Part shown: positions 39,583 through 49,620 of the stretch, piece by piece
How the letters are laid out: each line of letters starts with the position of its first letter
Position numbering within the stretch: position 1 is the first letter of the stretch
Assembly: GCF_042477335.2 (NCBI RefSeq)
Contig: NC_091245.1
Location: 33,304,501 to 33,368,500 of the forward strand
Direction of reading: 5' to 3'
DNA length: 64,000 nt
From: Ovis canadensis
Taxonomy: Eukaryota > Chordata > Mammalia > Artiodactyla > Bovidae
Notes under the pieces: generated by a model
What the model was told of the DNA's origin: nothing
Database searches by the model: none
What the model saw: only the letters and a program-made list of their open reading frames with translations
Translations under genes and position numbers: made by a program

Positions 39583-39671
39583 TAAGTAAAGAACTATAAG
39601 GAAATATACCAAAATGGTTTTCTTTGGGGAAGGGCAAAAATCACTGTTCATCTTTGTCTTTCCGATATTCC

Positions 39672-39870
39672 ATGTACTTAGTCACTCAGTCATGTTGGAC
39701 TCTTTACTACCCCGTGGACTGTAGCCCACCAGGCTTCTCTGTCCCTGGAATTCTCCAGGCAAGAATACTGCAGTGGGTTGCCATACCCTCTTCCAGGGGA
39801 TCTTCCCAACCCAGGGATCAAAGCCAGGTCTCCCACATTGCAGGCAGATTCTTTACTGTCTGAGCCACCT
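39672..39870 (-). mobile_element. Bov-tA SINE, head slightly truncated
   Basis: Antisense copy from 'TGTACTTAGTCACTCAGTC' to 'CTGTCTGAGCCACCTG'. The last few 5' bases of the head are missing. Confidence 0.92.
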
Positions 39871-39874
39871 GATT

Positions 39875-41120
39875 TTTCATAGTGTCTGAATATCTGAAAG
39901 TAAGTATGTGTTTCAAAATGGAAAACTACCAATCCAAATCATCTCTGAAAAAGAAAAAAAGAAAAGAGATTTTCATCAGATCACCCATTCCAGCTAAAAA
40001 CTCGGGGCTAGGCTCTCTGAATTCTCTTTCCCGGGGTTCCTTGGGCAGTTTCCCAATCATTATTTGTCACCCATCAGGCTTGTGATGTGATCATTTCCTT
40101 AAATCTTACCCTGTCTGCATGAAAACCAGAGCTTGGCAGCTGGTAAGCCATTGAAATTTCATACTTAAGACATCAAAGCTGGCAGCCCTGCTTTCAATTC
40201 CCCCCAGCTCATCTTCTTAGGAGAAAAATTTCTCAAAAGCACTTGATCCCTTGAAGTTATTGGGCACCATATTTAGCTGAAGTCCCGCTCAGACTAGAGA
40301 GGCAAAGTCGAAGAGAATCCATGCACAATATATTAAATATATAAATATTTTATGCGAGTGACCAGGAGGGAAAAAAAAGAAACCAAGCAGTCGATCAGCT
40401 CTGAGCCCTTTGAGTCCAATCCCTGACAAGCTGCAATAATTATTGCCATAGGAGGAAGCAAGAGGATGGCAAGTGTGGCTGGAATTGATCTTGGGAGAGA
40501 CCCTCTCATTGCAGCTGAGCCCGGAGCCTACCATTACCTAGGAACAGCATAATGGTGCGCTGTTAGGCTGTCTCCCAGGAGGAGAATTTTAGGTGAACCC
40601 TCTAACATCCTTAAAATAGAGTCTAGCTCAGCTGAGCCGATGGTAGGGGCTGATGCTTTCAACCCGCTGCCAGTTCCTGAGCTGGCAACTCTACACAGAG
40701 GCCAAAGGCCCTCAGTCCTCAAGGCTGCATAAAGACAGTCCCTTTCCCAGGCAGGTGAAAGAGAATGCTCCCAATCTCCTATAAGGTAATAGGCAAAAGT
40801 GCTCCCTGACAGTGGAATCGGGCCGTAACAGCCAAACCATCACCTCGGAGGAAATGATCCGACCGGCACTGACAAAGCCCAGGTGCAATCATCAGGCCAG
40901 CCTGCCTCTCTCTCAGACAATGAAATTACCATAAACACCTTGGCAGCAACCCCTTCGCCAGTCTCTCGACTCTGATTTTCCTACTACTTTAATTCATTCT
41001 AACATAGGTAAACCTCCACTAAAGCCAGATTTCATCTGGTTCAAAAACCAAGAGCTACAAAATCAAGGATGCCACAGCCTGGGATCCAAGTCCTTTCATA
41101 TTCTAGCTCCAACCAATAAT
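39875..41120. other. Repeat-free block, candidate conserved non-coding DNA
   Basis: About 1.2 kb with no recognised repeat and moderately high complexity, including CpG-containing stretches (40815-40865) and 'GCAATAATTATTGCC' (40432-40446), which contains the perfect palindrome GCAATAATTATTGC. No coding frame of note. Confidence 0.45.
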
Positions 41121-41267
41121 TTTTACAGTGTGATAATAATAGCAACCAACTTGTCTCAAGTGCTCAGTAGGTAGTAGGCAATATTTTCTGGGCTTTAAAA
41201 CAAAGTAGTTCATTTAGTTTTCAAAATAACCCCATGATTAACAGATACACACCATTATTTGCAAAAT

Positions 41268-41685
41268 AGATAAACAAAAAGGACCTACTATAAACCACAG
41301 GGAACTATATTCAACATCTTATATAACCTATAGTGGAAAAGAATCTGAATATCTCTATCTATCTATACCCTTCTCCCGTGGCTCAGGGTAAAGAATCCTC
41401 CTGTCAAGCAGGAGACTCAGGAGACATAAGAGACACAGGTTTGATGCTTGGGTTGGGAAGATCCCCTGGAGAAGGACATGGCAACCCACTTCAGTATTCT
41501 TGCCAAGAAAATCCCAGACAAAGGAGCCTGGCAGATTGCAGTCCAAGGGGTCAAAAAGTGTTGGACACAGCTGAACAACTGAACACGTGTGCACGCACGC
41601 GCACACACACACAAATATTTGAATCACTTGAAACAAATGCAACATTGTAAATCAACTATATTTCAATAAAAAACATAAGTAAACA
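41268..41685 (+). mobile_element. Artiodactyl L1 3' end split by Bov-tA
   Basis: Left 'CACAGGGAACTATATTCAAC' and 'AGTGGAAAAGAATCTGAAT'; right 'ATTGTAAATCAACTATATTT' and 'CAATAAAAAACATAAG'. A Bov-tA sits between, at the (ATCT)n run near 41355-41366. Confidence 0.88.
41369..41590 (+). mobile_element. Bov-tA SINE inserted in L1
   Basis: Sense copy from 'TTCTCCCGTGGCTCAGGG' to 'CAGCTGAACAACTGAACACG'. A duplicated 'AGGAGAC' with 'ATAAGAGACACAGG' interrupts the B-box region. A CA/GCAC dinucleotide run (41584-41614) follows. Confidence 0.9.
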
Positions 41686-42199
41686 ATAATGAGCCCCATT
41701 TTACAGATGGGAAAACTGAGGTACAGATAGAATAAATAGTCAAGGAACTCACTTGAGATTATACAGCTAATAAGTGGGAGAATCAGAGTTGGAAACAGGC
41801 AATGTGACTCCACAAGCAGCCCACACATGCACACCTGTGATGACGGGGCTTTCCAGTCACCCCAATAAAGCATGGTTCCTACCTACCAGGCTGTTCTGAA
41901 CACTTTTCTCTAAATGTGTCTGCCCTACCCACCTTCTCCCCTGTGCTCCCTCCTCCCCACTGAGTACGGGGAGGCCTTGGATGCTCTGAAATTAGCTGTC
42001 CGTGTACTTCTGGGAACTAATCTGTTGTTGTCCGAGAGTCTTTAGGATGAAAGGCTGGGTCAGGAGCTGACTGTGATACACCCGGCCTTCCCTTCCCTAC
42101 ATGCTCTGTCCTATTCGACACCACAGATGTGCTTATGAACACGGCTTCAGTCTCTAGACATCCATCAGGAGACAGTCTCCTACCATTCTCCTGTCTTGA

Positions 42200-42400
42200 A
42201 AGAATGGGATATAATTTTTAAAAACTAGATTTACAGTTTAAATGGCTGAATCGAGTGTTATGTGAATTGCATCTCAATAGAACTGCTTTTAAAATAAAAG
42301 AAAGCAGCCACAGACGGTGTGTAAACAAGTAGATGTGGCTATGCTCCAATAAAAGCCTACATACAAAAGCAAAAACAATCCATAACTAATTTCAGGCTTC
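42200..42400. other. Unclassified, possible old repeat
   Basis: 'GCATCTCAATAGAACTGCTT' and 'GCTATGCTCCAATAAAAGCC' resemble ends of common old mammalian repeats, but I cannot name the family with confidence. Confidence 0.35.
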
Positions 42401-42444
42401 ATGCTAATCACATGGGATGGTTGTAGGGGTGATGGTGTCTTGGC

Positions 42445-42660
42445 AAAATCCCAGGACTTGGAGAAAGACAGACCTCAGTTTGAATTCTGGGTCCTTCCAC
42501 TCACTGTGTGTCCCTGGACATGTAAATATGCTCTCTAAGTCTCAATTTCCCCTGCTGGGAAATACTGATGGGACTGCCTCTTTTCACTGGGAGGGTTAAA
42601 ATTCAAGACATTCACAAATACCTGACACAAAGAGGCCCTCAAAATTGGCACTTCCTTCCT
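42445..42660 (+). mobile_element. MIR SINE
   Basis: Sense MIR: 'CTCAGTTTGAATTCTGGGTC', 'CTGGACATGTAAATATGC', 'AAGTCTCAATTTCCCCTG', 'CAAATACCTGACACAAAGAG'. Confidence 0.75.
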
Positions 42661-42889
42661 ATGCAAGCATGGTCGCTTAGGAAATGGAGTAGCCAGTATC
42701 CCTACTCTCAGGGAGCTTTCCAGTTCACTGGAGCTTATGGAAATGTACATTTCTATATGAACATACACAGCAGCCTGGGACACCTAAATAGGTCTAGAAA
42801 AGCATGTGAATGGGGTACCATTCACAACATGGGATGAGGGGCAGTTGGGGTGTCCTCCCAGAGACCAGAGGGCATATAGTTTGAATGAA

Positions 42890-43028
42890 GCCTTGGCAAA
42901 TGAAAGGACAGACTCCACATCAGAAAACCTGGTTCTAATTCCTGCTCCACCCCAATGTGCTGTGTGATCTTGAAAAAGAAACATCACCTCTCTGACCTTT
43001 GATGTCTGTCCAGAAAGAAAGAGATAAT
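42890..43028 (+). mobile_element. MIR SINE, 5' part, abutting Bov-tA
   Basis: 'CTGGTTCTAATTCCTGCTCC', 'GCTGTGTGATCTTGAAAAAG' and 'CACCTCTCTGACCTTTGA'. The distal part is cut off by the Bov-tA at 43031. Confidence 0.75.
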
Positions 43029-43030
43029 AA

Positions 43031-43238
43031 CTGGTGGCTCAGATGGTAAAGAATCTGCCTGCAATGTGGGAGACCTTGGTTTGATTCCTGGGTTGGGAAT
43101 ATCTTCTGGAGGAGGGCATGGCAATCCACTTCAGTATTCTTGCCTGAAGAATCCCATGGAAAGAGGAGCTTGGTGGGCTACAGTCCATGGGGTTGCAAAG
43201 AGCTGGACACGACCGAATGACTAAACGCAGCACAGAAA
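43031..43238 (+). mobile_element. Bov-tA SINE
   Basis: Sense copy starting at CTGGTGGCTCAGATGG (the first head bases are missing) through 'GAAGAATCCCATGG' to 'CCGAATGACTAAACGCAGC'. Confidence 0.93.
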
Positions 43239-43374
43239 AGAACACTTTACTTGCAGTATTGTGTGATGTTTACAAGAAATAATAAACAAACTTGTTTTGA
43301 TGGTTAAGCTTAAAATGAATTTAGGGACTAAGCTAGATGTCAGATTAGGAGGAGTCTTAAATATATAAATGAAA

Positions 43375-43570
43375 TATATTTCTATATATACTCTATAGCA
43401 CAAGGATATACAGTATAGCACCGGGAGTTATACCCAATATTTTGCAATAACCTATATGGGAAAAAGAATCTGAAAAAGAATAGATATATGTATATGCATA
43501 AGCAATTCACTTAGCTGTACACCTGAAACTAACATAACATTGTAAATCAACTATACTTTAATTAAAAGAA
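43375..43570 (+). mobile_element. Artiodactyl L1 3' end
   Basis: 'TATAGCACCGGGAGTTATAC', 'AGAATCTGAAAAAGAATAG', 'GTACACCTGAAACTAACA', 'TAAATCAACTATACTTTAAT'. Confidence 0.88.
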
Positions 43571-43754
43571 AAAACTGTGACTCTCTAATAATGGGCCAGG
43601 GAATTAGAAGAAGTATGTCAGTGTGTGAGTGTGAGCATATGTGCATACTTGTATTTGCATTTAAGACAAATCCAGTTAAAGGAACTTGCTCCTAATAAAG
43701 GCCCAGGGGAGGCAGGGTGGGCTGAGCATCTCCATGGCATTGCAGTCACTCTAA

Positions 43755-43915
43755 CACAGATTTATAGAGTTTATTTTTCTTAAGTTGCTCTAAGTGCTTC
43801 AGGTGTACTATCTGATTTACCTTTATGACATTCCAATGCAGTTAGAGGCAGGTGATATTATTTTCATTTTGTTGATGCAGCTATTAAGCCTGAGAGGAAA
43901 GTAGTTTAGTCCATG
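43755..43915 (-). mobile_element. MIR SINE, diverged
   Basis: Antisense MIR order: 'CTCTAAGTGCTTCAGGTG', 'AGAGGCAGGTGATATTATTT', 'GATGCAGCTATTAAGCCTGA'. Confidence 0.65.
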
Positions 43916-44109
43916 GACGTGATGGGGCAGAAAGGGGCCTTGAAGGTTATAGTCAGATCCTCATGCTGGGGCCATAATGCTTTCAACAGCATTTTGCCAA
44001 GGCCTTATCCAGCAAACACGTGAATGCTTCCAGGGATGCGGAATGTAGTCTATAAGAGAGAGGAATCTAAGTGTGGACTTGGAGAAACCCTTACCTGACA
44101 AGGCTAAAT

Positions 44110-44260
44110 TGCAGGCAGTCTGGTCTTGGATGTCTGAGGGACCTGGGTTCAAATCCCAGCCCTGCTATTCACTAGTTGGGCAAGTATCAATCTCTCTAAG
44201 TTCCCTATCCTTATGTATAAAATTAAAGCACAAGATTTGCTTTCAAGAGCTATTTTAGTA
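44110..44260 (+). mobile_element. MIR SINE, head and core
   Basis: 'GGGACCTGGGTTCAAATCCC' (44139-44158) preserves the tRNA-like B-box region, followed by 'TTCACTAGTTGGGCAAG' and 'TCTCTAAGTTCCCTATCC'. Confidence 0.85.
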
Positions 44261-44459
44261 AATAAATAAATAATGGGTAACAAGGCACTTCTGGCAAACA
44301 TAAAGCAACACACACTTGTAAGTTACCATTAACTTCACTACTATAAAGGCTTTCACTTTGGCAGGTACCATCATGAATTATTGCTGTCCTATAAATTAGC
44401 ACAACACTCTTGATGGACAAAGTGGCTCTATCAACGAACATTTAAATACGCACATTCTT

Positions 44460-44985
44460 CTTGAGTCGCAGATTCTACTTCTAAGGATTTATTCTACAGA
44501 CCCACATCTACATGTGTATAATATGTTCAAAGATATTATTATAATATAATATTATTCACCACTTTATCATTAGTAATTTAAAAACACTGCAAACAAGGTC
44601 CTTCAGGAGGAATTAATCCACTATGAATTAAATATCATAATATGGCAGTACAATGAAATACACTGTGGCATTGTTAACATATATAGAATTCTTTCTATAC
44701 ATACTGATATAGACTAATCTCTAAGATAAATTATTTAGTGGAAAAAGTAAGCTACAGTACAGGATATACCGTCTAGACCACTGTATTAGAAAAGAAAAGT
44801 GAATATATTATGCACACACATATACACATCTGTACTCTTAGTCTAGAAAACTACACAAGAGGTTGGTAACAGTGGTTGCTTCTTGGGAAAGAAACCAGGG
44901 AAATGAGTTTTACTGGATGCACTTGGTACCATTTATATTATCTTTGCCAGAAGATGCATTTCTTTTATAGGAACAGTGATAAAAG
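44460..44985 (+). mobile_element. Old L1 (L1M-type), ORF2 end and 3' UTR
   Basis: 'AAGGATTTATTCTACAGAC' (44483), 'GGCAGTACAATGAAATACAC', 'AGGTTGGTAACAGTGGTTGC' (44861-44880). The ORF2 C-terminus is not translatable. Confidence 0.8.
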
Positions 44986-45294
44986 TACCATAAAGATACT
45001 GATTCTCAAATTGTAAACCAAGTTCCAAGGGAGCAGAAGCACATCAGTCTCCTTGTCTCAAAAAGTGGCCAGGCCGCGCCTGTCCTCAGAGCTGTCGTGC
45101 CTTCTCTTCCTCTCAGATACAACTATCTACAACTTCTATCCATTGCACTATTCACACATATCCAGAGTCAGAATCTGTGCTCACGTCCCCACTGATCCCC
45201 AGCTTCCGTTCTCACTCTGTAGTCTCTTCCCCCATCGAGAAAGAGCCCATCTGAACTTCCGAAACACTAATTTGGATCAGACTAATTCTCTGCT

Positions 45295-47272
45295 AAAGAG
45301 CCTCTTGATGAAAGTAAAAGAGGAGAGTGAAAAAGTTGGCTTAAAGCTCAGCATTCAGAAAACTAAGATCATGGCATCTGGTCCCATCACTTCATGGGAA
45401 ATAGATGGTAAACAGTGGAAACAGTGACAGACTTTATTTCTTGGGGCTCCAAAATCACTGGAGATGGTGACTGCAACCATGAAAGTAAAAGACGCTTAGT
45501 CCTTGGAAGGAAAGCTATGGCCAACCTCAGTTCAGTTCAGTCGCTCAGTCGTGTCCGACTCTTTGCGACCCCATGAATCTCAGCACGCCAGGCCTCCCTG
45601 TCCATCACCAACTCCCGGAGTTCACTCAGACTCACGTCCATCGAGTCAGTGATGCTATCCAGCCATCTCATCCTCAGTCATCCCCTTTTCCTCCTGCCTG
45701 CAATCCCTCTCAGCATCAGAGTCTTTTCCAGTGAGTCAACTCTTCACATGAGGTGGCCAAAGTACTGGAGTTTCAGCTTTAGCATCATTCCTTCCAAAGA
45801 ACACCCAGGGTTGATCTCCTTTAGGATGGACTGGTTGGATCTCCTTGCAGTCCAAGGGACTCTCAAGAGTCTTCTCCAACACCACAGTTCAAAAGCATCA
45901 ATTCTTTGGTGCTCAGCTTTCTTCACAGTCCAACTCTCACATCCATATATGACCACTGGAAAAACCATAGCCTTGACTAGATGGACCTTTGTTGGCAAAG
46001 CGATGTCTTTGCTTTTCAATATGCTATCTAGGTTGGTCATAACTTTCCTTCCAAGCAGTAAGCGTCTTTTAATTTCATGGCTGCAATCACCATCTGCAGT
46101 GATTTTGGAGCCCCCCAAAATAAAGTCTGACACTGTTTCCCCTGTGTCCCCATCTATTTCCCATGAAGTGATGGGACCAGATGCCATGATCTTCGTTTTC
46201 TGAGTGTTGAGCTATAAGCCAACATTTTCACTCTCTTCTTTCACTTTCATCAAGAGGCTTTTTAGTTCACTTTCTGCCATAAGGGTGGTGTCATCTGCAT
46301 ATCTGAGGTTATTGATATTTCTCCCAGCAATCTTGATTAAGGCAATGCCAAAGAATGCTCAAAATACCACACAATTGCATTCATCTCACACGCTAGCAAA
46401 GTAATGCTCAAAATTCTCCAAACCAGGCTTCAGCAATACGTGAACCGTGAACTTCCAGATGTTCAAGCTGGTTTTAGAAAAGGCAGAGGAACCAGAGATC
46501 AAATTGCCAACATCCGCTGGATCATTGAAAAGCAAGAGAGTTCCAGAAAAACATCTATTTCTGCTTGATTGACTATGCCAAAGCCTTTGACTATGTGGAT
46601 CACAATAAACTGTGGAAAATTCTGAAAGAGATGGGAATACCAGACCACCTGACCTGCCTCTTGAGAAACCTATATGCAGGTCAGGAAGCAACAGCTAGAA
46701 CTGGAACAACAGACTGGTTCCAAATAGGAAAAGGAGTACGTCAAGGCTGTATATTATGACCAACCTAGATAGTATATTAAAAATTAGAGACACTACTTTG
46801 CCAACAAAGGTCCATCTAGTCAAGGCTATGGTTTTTCCAGTAGTCACGTATGGATGTGAGAGTTGGACTATAAAGAAAGCTGAGCACCAAAGAATTGATG
46901 ATTTTGAACTGTGGTGTTGGAGAAAACTCTTGAGAGTCCCTTGGACTGCAAGGAGACCAACCAGTCCATCCTAAAGGAGAACAGTCCTGGGTGTTCATTG
47001 GAAGGACTGATGTTGAAACTGAAACTCCAATACTTTGGCCACCTCATGTGAAGAACTGACTCATTTGAAAAGATCCTGATGCTGGGAAAGATTGAAGGTG
47101 GGAGGAGAAGGGGACGACAGAGGATGAGATGGTTGGATGGCATCACCAACTCAATGGACATGAGTTTCGGTAAACTCCGGGAGTTGATGATGGACAGGGA
47201 GGCGTGGCGTGCTGCAGTCCATGGGGTCGCAAAGAGTCAGACACAACTGAGTGACTGAATTGAACTGAACTG
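45295..47272 (+). mobile_element. BovB LINE, 5' truncated, split by a second BovB
   Basis: Left part 45295-45527 ('AAGAGCCTCTTGATGAAAG'), right part 46767-47272, ending in the BovB 3' end. The whole is flanked by a perfect 11-bp target-site duplication, AATTCTCTGCT (45284-45294 and 47273-47283). The two parts are contiguous in BovB once the inner element and one TATG[G/A]CCAACCT copy are removed. The RT is fragmentary. Confidence 0.93.
45528..46754 (-). mobile_element. BovB LINE with inverted 5' segment (twin priming), nested in BovB
   Basis: 45528-46338 is antisense BovB from its (TTCAG)n 3' end up to 'CAGCAATCTTGATT'. 46339-46754 is a more 5' BovB segment in the opposite, plus, orientation ('GGCAATGCCAAAGAATGC' to 'CAAGGCTGTATAT'). 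A stretch of roughly 70-75 bases is missing between the two. Flanks are TATGGCCAACCT (45516-45527) and TATGACCAACCT (46755-46766), one mismatch. Inverted 5' part, small deletion at the switch and flanking duplication fit twin priming as described for L1. Confidence 0.9.
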
Positions 47273-47283
47273 AATTCTCTGCT

Positions 47284-47680
47284 CATAACTCACAAATGGC
47301 ACAGATAGCCCCTGAGGATCCACATGGCTACAGCCCAGCCACCCCACTGACCGTACCTCCTAACTTCATCACCCTGCTCATTCTGATCCAACCATGCCGG
47401 CCCATTGGTGTTTCTAGAACATTTTCCTACCTTTACACTAACTTCTCCTTGGTCTGGAAGGTATTCCCCACATAGATCTGCATGTCTGGCTCTCACTTCC
47501 CTAAATGTCCCTCTCTTCCTTCCTCATTTTTGCAAAATAACACCCCTATTACCCGTCATTCTCTCCTCCTGCCTTGTTCTTCTCCATGGCTACATTCCCC
47601 CTGACACTATCTGTTCATTGGTTTGCGTAGTATCATCTCCCCCACTAGTGAGAATTTCAACATGTGTTATTAGCACAAAG
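47284..47680 (+). mobile_element. L2 LINE 3' region
   Basis: L2-type order: 'GATAGCCCCTGAGGATCC', 'CATTCTGATCCAACCATGCC', 'TTTCTAGAACATTTTCC', 'GGTCTGGAAGGTATTCCCCA', 'CTCACTTCCCTAAATGTCC'. The sequence left of the BovB (45060-45283) is pyrimidine-rich and not clearly the other half. Confidence 0.65.
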
Positions 47681-47698
47681 TACAATGGTAGACACGTG

Positions 47699-47955
47699 GC
47701 TGCTAAGTCACTTCAGTCGTGTCTGACTCTGTGTGACCCCATAGATGGCAGCCCACCAGGCTCCCCCGTGTCTGGAATTCTCCAGGCAAGAACACTGGAG
47801 TGGGTTGCCATTTCCTTCTCCAATGCATGAAAGTGAAAATTGAAAGTGAAGTCGCTCAATCGTGTCCGACTCTTTGCGACCCCATGGACTGCAGCCTACC
47901 AGGCTCCTCCATCCATGGTATTTTCCAGGCAAAAGTACTGGAGTGGGGCACCAAT
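47699..47955 (-). mobile_element. Bov-A2 SINE
   Basis: Antisense dimer beginning 'GGCTGCTAAGTCACTTCAG' with the 'CAATGCATGAAAGTG' linker. The GCT tail complement is almost absent. Confidence 0.93.
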
Positions 47956-47997
47956 AAATGCCTGTGGACTCCAGATGGGCCATTTATTAGCATAATA

Positions 47998-48130
47998 AAA
48001 TGAGAACTGGACCAGAAAAAGGAGACCTAAACCTGAACTCTTGTTCTTGCTCAGTTACACCTGATGACATCGAGCAGATCTTGTCCCTTCTCTAAACCTC
48101 AGATGGTAGTAATGGTTGCCAGCCTAGGGT
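47998..48130 (+). mobile_element. MIR SINE 5' part
   Basis: Sense order 'GACCTAAACCTGAACTC', 'TTGCTCAGTTACACCTGATG', 'CCCTTCTCTAAACCTCAG'. Confidence 0.55.
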
Positions 48131-48569
48131 TTCTAGGCCTCTGGTGGTTTCAGAAGGTTGACACAAGGCATCATTGTCAGAATTCCAAAGAGTTAGAAAT
48201 ATTTTCCTAAAGTGTGTACTATGGAATACTAATATATTTTCATCAACAAAAAATGAGTGCCGAGGTAAAGCATTTCTTTCAGTTTTTAATGTGCCGATGG
48301 GCCTTTCCCCAATTTATTTTTTCTCAGATAAATTGCATCCACATGTGTTGGCACATATGCATGGGTGCATGGGTGCACTTCATTTCAAAAGACTGGTATT
48401 CAACACGTTATACACTGGAAAAGGCTAGATTATTGTCTAGCTATGACAAAGTCAGCAGATAATCATGATTTATTCATGTGGAACAAAGGCAGTTAGAAAA
48501 GTTTTTGAGTTATGAAACATGGAGAAAGGGCTTAATCATGGCTTCAGACACTCCTGAGGTTCCCACAAT

Positions 48570-48950
48570 GCTTCTCAAGTTATCACCAGTCCACTGCTCC
48601 ATCCACTCCTTGAACACTCCAGTCAAACTTGCTCTTTTCCAGATATTCCAGGCTGTTCTATGACCCACAATTTCTTGTTTTTTTGTTTGTTAGTTTGTTT
48701 CTGTGGACAGAAATGAACTTTTCCCCATTTTCATTTACTACTCTCTACTCACTTCTCGAGACAGCTAAAAAATTAATCTCCTTCAACCCCTTTTCACTCC
48801 TCCATTCTATTTTCACCATACCCCATACTCCTCTACTGCAACCCCTCAAACAATGCACATCCTGTACTCCTTATGTATCTGTCCCTTGCTTTGACCATGA
48901 GCCCCTCAAGGTCACAGGCTTCATGTCAATCATGTGTCTCTGTAGAAAAT
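48570..48950 (+). mobile_element. L2-type 3' region, diverged
   Basis: Pyrimidine-rich, ending with an L2-like terminal order 'CCATGAGCCCCTCAAGGTC' and 'GGCTTCATGTC'. A poly-pyrimidine TTTGTTTG run lies at 48678-48702. Confidence 0.4.
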
Positions 48951-48971
48951 GGTATAGGCTTGCAGTTAAAG

Positions 48972-49060
48972 ATAGGGAAGGAGGGAAAGATAGACTGAAG
49001 GAAAGACAGAGGGAGGGAGAGAGGTAGGAAGGACCGAAGGAAGGAAAAAAGAAAAATGTT
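48972..49060 (+). repeat. GA-rich (homopurine) low-complexity tract
   Basis: GGAA/GGGA-type units ('GGAAGGAGGGAAAGATAG', 'AGAGGGAGGGAGAGAGG', 'GAAGGAAGGAAAAAAG') with few pyrimidine breaks. Confidence 0.85.
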
Positions 49061-49369
49061 CAGGAATCACTGAAAAATACGGAGAAAGAAATTAAAGACA
49101 AAAAAATCAGATGCTGAGTAGAGTGAACAGCCTGGAAGCCTGATGTCTGGGGAAGCTTTGCTCTGAGGAACCACCATTCCAACAAATGGTCCTGTTTGTC
49201 CCACGAAAGAATTTCCATGAATCAGAAGCTAAGAAATGCTCACCACGATGAAACCTTTGTGGAAATAATGATGCTCACCCACAAACATAATAAAAACTTT
49301 ACAGCATACTAAAGTTTCACAGTGAAGGGTTCTGTTATCTACATGCTCCAAGCTTTCTTTTGGCTATAG

Positions 49370-49450
49370 CTCTTCTTCCTTTCTTTTACTTCCCCTTTCC
49401 CTCCCACCTTCCTTCCCTTCCTTCCTCTTTCTTTCTTTCCTTCTTTCTTG
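49370..49450 (+). repeat. CT-rich (homopyrimidine) low-complexity tract
   Basis: CTTC/CCTT units ('CCTTCCTTCCCTTCCTTCC', 'TCTTTCTTTCCTTC'), effectively the complement of the GA tract 310 bases upstream. Confidence 0.85.
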
Positions 49451-49620
49451 TCTGAATGGGAAAAGAAAAGACCATTAAGAGAACAGAAAGAGTGGAGACT
49501 CAGGCTGAAATTCTAGACCAATCACACGCCCAATCAGTCACCATCTCCTGAAGCTTTCAACATGACTCCCCTGTCTATAAGGAAGTAGAACAAGAAGAAT
49601 AAGAAAGATCTATGGGCCTC

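Larger units (their letters stand above)
41125..41815 (-). mobile_element. MIR SINE split by L1 and Bov-tA
   Basis: Left part 'GATAATAATAGCAACCAAC' to 'AATAACCCCATG' (41131-41236). Right part 'GCCCCATTTTACAGATGGG' and 'GATTATACAGCTAATAAGTG' (41693-41776). Confidence 0.75.

Noticed and set aside
46338..46754. A third independent BovB insertion
   Set aside because: It shares one target duplication with the antisense block beside it and is better explained as the inverted 5' part of the same insertion.
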